NCBI GenBank assembly: GCA_945988865.1
Contig: CAMFTQ010000041.1
Location: 1-6,308 of the forward strand
Length of the DNA stretch: 6,308 bases
Reading direction: 5' to 3'
Source of the DNA: an uncultured Anaeromassilibacillus sp.
GTDB taxonomy: Bacteria; Bacillota; Clostridia; Oscillospirales; Acutalibacteraceae
Below the pieces are notes generated by a model. That model did not search any database, was not told the origin of the DNA, and worked only from the letters and a program-made list of their open reading frames with translations. This document shows, piece after piece, positions 1 through 6,308 of this stretch (positions are counted from its first letter, which is position 1; the number at the start of each line of letters is the position of its first letter). A program made the position numbers and the translations under genes.

Positions 1-4339
<4,339 letters not shown>

Positions 4340-4367
4340 ATCCCTATAGAATGGTGTGCGATAAATT

Positions 4368-5549
4368 ATGAAAACAAATAAAAATTTCAACAATCTTGTA
4401 CCTAACTATCTTTTTGCAGAAATCGCAAAAAGAGTAAACACTTATTGTAAAGAAAATCCCGACAAAAATGTAATCAGACTCGGCATAGGTGACGTAACGC
4501 TTCCGTTACCGCAAATTGCTGTTGACGCTCTGAAAAAGGGCGCAGACGATTTAGGCAAAAAAGAAACCTTTAAGGGTTACCCCGATTATGAGGGTTACGA
4601 GTTTGTCCGTCAGGCTGTTTCTGATTATTACAAGAGCTTTGGCGTTGAGGTCGGTATTGATGAAATTATGATTACAGACGGAGCAAAGTCAGACAGCGGT
4701 AATATCGGCGACATTTTTAGCAAGGATAACGTTGTTTTAGTGACAGATCCCGTTTATCCCGTTTACGTTGACTCAAACATTATGGCCGGCAGAGAGATAA
4801 TTTATGCTGCGTCTAATGCAGATAACGACTTTTTGGCTATGCCCGATGACAGCGTAAAGGCAGACATAATTTACCTTTGCTCACCGAACAATCCGACAGG
4901 TGCGGCTTATTCATACGATCAGCTCAAAAAGTGGGTTGACTATGCAAATAAAAATGACGCAGTAATTATCTTTGACGCTGCATATGAAGCGTTTATTACA
5001 GATGATTCACCTCGCAGTATTTTTGCTGTTGAGGGTGCAAGACAGTGCGCTATAGAGCTTTGCTCACTGTCGAAAACTGCCGGCTTTACAGGTACTCGCT
5101 GCGGTTACACTGTAATTCCAAAGGAGCTTGAGCGTGACGGCGAGAATATCTACAAGCTGTGGTACAGACGAGAAGCTACAAAGTTCAACGGCGTTTCGTG
5201 GCCTGTTCAGTGTGCTGCAGCGGCTGTACTTTCACCTCAGGGACAAAAACAGTTTAAAGAAAACATCGCATATTATCAGGAAAACGCAAGAATTATCGCA
5301 CAGGCTTTAGACGAGCTTGGCATTTACTACACAGGCGGTAAAAACTCACCGTATTTGTGGCTTAAATGCCCCGACAATATGGGTTCGTGGGAATTTTTCG
5401 ATTTGCTGTTGACTAAGGCAAACGTTGTCGGCACTCCGGGGGAGGGCTTCGGCAATAACGGTGCAGGCTACTTCAGACTTACAAGCTTCGGCGACAGAGA
5501 GAATACCATTGAAGCAGTCAGAAGAATTAAAGAGCTGCTCAAAAAGTAA
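4368..5549 (+). CDS. dapL: LL-diaminopimelate aminotransferase
   Basis: Fold-type I PLP aminotransferase of 393 residues, with the marks of the DapL family: a start of the NYLFAEIAKRV type (13-23), RLGIGDVTLPLP (37-48), GYPDYEGYEFVR (70-81) and ITDGAKSDSGNIGDIF (102-117). The PLP site is visible as NNPTG (174-178), Asp203 and Tyr206 in FDAAYEAF, Schiff-base Lys236 in SLSKTAGFTGTR (233-244), and the C-terminal carboxylate-binding Arg370 in YFRLTSFG. DapL converts tetrahydrodipicolinate to LL-DAP in one step with glutamate as amino donor, bypassing the acyl-blocked DapD/C/E route; DapF then gives meso-DAP. Family members are usually around 400-410 residues, so this one is slightly short but looks complete. 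The gap to pyrG is 28 bases with no convincing Shine-Dalgarno sequence; the ATG is chosen by fit to the family N-terminus. It is probably the last gene of the operon, as a hairpin terminator follows. A more general class I/II aminotransferase role is possible but less likely. Confidence 0.92.
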   Translation: MKTNKNFNNLVPNYLFAEIAKRVNTYCKENPDKNVIRLGIGDVTLPLPQIAVDALKKGADDLGKKETFKGYPDYEGYEFVRQAVSDYYKSFGVEVGIDEIMITDGAKSDSGNIGDIFSKDNVVLVTDPVYPVYVDSNIMAGREIIYAASNADNDFLAMPDDSVKADIIYLCSPNNPTGAAYSYDQLKKWVDYANKNDAVIIFDAAYEAFITDDSPRSIFAVEGARQCAIELCSLSKTAGFTGTRCGYTVIPKELERDGENIYKLWYRREATKFNGVSWPVQCAAAAVLSPQGQKQFKENIAYYQENARIIAQALDELGIYYTGGKNSPYLWLKCPDNMGSWEFFDLLLTKANVVGTPGEGFGNNGAGYFRLTSFGDRENTIEAVRRIKELLKK

Positions 5550-5605
5550 GTTAAAATTAATCTAAAATATTAGAGTTGATAACAAAGTTTCTACTCCTTA
5601 AATTC

Positions 5606-5638
5606 AGACGAGCTGCAGAGAAATCTGTGGCTCGTTTT
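5606..5638 (+). terminator. Rho-independent terminator after dapL
   Basis: The arm ACGAGCTGCAGA (5608-5619) pairs with TCTGTGGCTCGT (5624-5635) across a GAAA tetraloop. All 12 positions pair, two of them as G-U wobbles, and the stem can be extended outward by one G-U and one A-U pair. A short run of four T (5635-5638) follows. The tract is brief, so termination may be incomplete. It lies about 60 bases after the dapL stop and separates the carB-dapF-pyrG-dapL unit from gdhA. Confidence 0.75.
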
Positions 5639-5713
5639 GCAGTTTGTAAGAAACAGTATCTTTAAGCTTGTGAATATCGTGCAAATACAACGGCTTGTAA
5701 CAGAAAAACGTTC

Positions 5714-5777
5714 ATTTTGCAATTTTTAAAAAATAAACTGCAATTTTTTGAAAAATTTTCAAAAACTATTGCAAAAT
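5714..5777 (+). repeat. Inverted repeat and AT-rich dyad upstream of gdhA, possible operator
   Basis: ATTTTGCAAT (5714-5723) is a perfect 10-base inverted match to ATTGCAAAAT (5768-5777). A further direct copy, TGCAATTTTT at 5739-5748, lies exactly 21 bases after TGCAATTTTT at 5718-5727, which would place both on the same helix face. Between the outer arms sits a tight palindrome, TTTTTGAAAA (5745-5754) and TTTTCAAAAA (5756-5765) around one central A. The right outer arm overlaps the predicted gdhA -35 box. The arrangement suggests a transcription factor site, but some symmetry is expected by chance in DNA this rich in A and T. Confidence 0.5.
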
Positions 5778-5797
5778 CAAACAAAAAATGATAGAAT
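5769..5797 (+). promoter_or_regulatory. Predicted sigma-A promoter for gdhA
   Basis: A -35-like TTGCAA (5769-5774; 4 of 6 consensus positions) is separated by exactly 17 bases from a -10-like TAGAAT (5792-5797; 5 of 6). Transcription would start near 5804 and leave a leader of about 55 bases. The upstream A/T tracts could act as an UP element. It is the only well-spaced pair I found between the terminator and gdhA. Confidence 0.6.
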
Positions 5798-5842
5798 AAC
5801 ATTGGATGGCTTGCAGTAATGTATTGACACCTAAATTATTGA

Positions 5843-6308
<466 letters not shown>

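Noticed and set aside
4341..4352. TATAGAAT in the pyrG-dapL gap as a -10 box for a separate dapL promoter
   Set aside because: No -35-like sequence at suitable spacing was found in the end of pyrG.
5128..5310. 60-codon plus-strand frame within dapL
   Set aside because: It overlaps dapL out of frame across conserved aminotransferase sequence and resembles no known protein.
5640..5712. Imperfect repeats of the TTGTAA-n-ACAG type and GCTTGT copies between the terminator and the AT-rich element
   Set aside because: Short, imperfect and without regular spacing; no stable hairpin or known RNA motif could be drawn.

Overview
The window reads as a housekeeping chromosomal segment of a low-to-moderate GC Gram-positive anaerobe, most likely a Clostridia member of the Ruminococcaceae/Oscillospiraceae kind. 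The reasons are the Clostridium-type hexameric glutamate dehydrogenase, a diaminopimelate (DAP) pathway that uses the aminotransferase DapL, strong purine-rich ribosome binding sites, and AT-rich intergenic DNA. This placement is an inference from protein character, not a database match. All genes lie on the + strand.

Region by region: (1) From the left edge to 2726 there is one uninterrupted reading frame. It contains the C-terminal half or more of carbamoyl-phosphate synthase large subunit (CarB; its N-terminal part is outside the window), followed without a stop codon by a complete DAP epimerase (DapF, from 1878). A good ribosome binding site sits in front of the DapF methionine, so free DapF may also be made. 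(2) pyrG (CTP synthase) follows after 17 bases. (3) dapL (LL-DAP aminotransferase) follows after another 28 bases. (4) The stretch 5550-5857 holds a GNRA-loop hairpin terminator that closes the upstream operon. After it comes a very AT-rich segment with dyad symmetry and a sigma-A-type promoter for the next gene. (5) The 5' third of gdhA (glutamate dehydrogenase) runs off the right edge.

The genes interleave two pathways. CarB and PyrG catalyse an early and a late step of pyrimidine nucleotide synthesis. DapL makes LL-DAP from tetrahydrodipicolinate in one step using glutamate, and DapF epimerises it to meso-DAP for peptidoglycan and lysine. CarB (through its partner CarA) and PyrG consume glutamine, DapL consumes glutamate, and GdhA interconverts glutamate with 2-oxoglutarate and ammonia, so nitrogen transfer is a common thread.

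The most notable observation is the in-frame CarB-DapF joining of two enzymes from unrelated pathways with almost no linker. Second is the symmetric AT-rich element overlapping the gdhA promoter. I found no mobile element, CRISPR array, phage gene, tRNA or rRNA, and no sign of an exotic multi-gene system.
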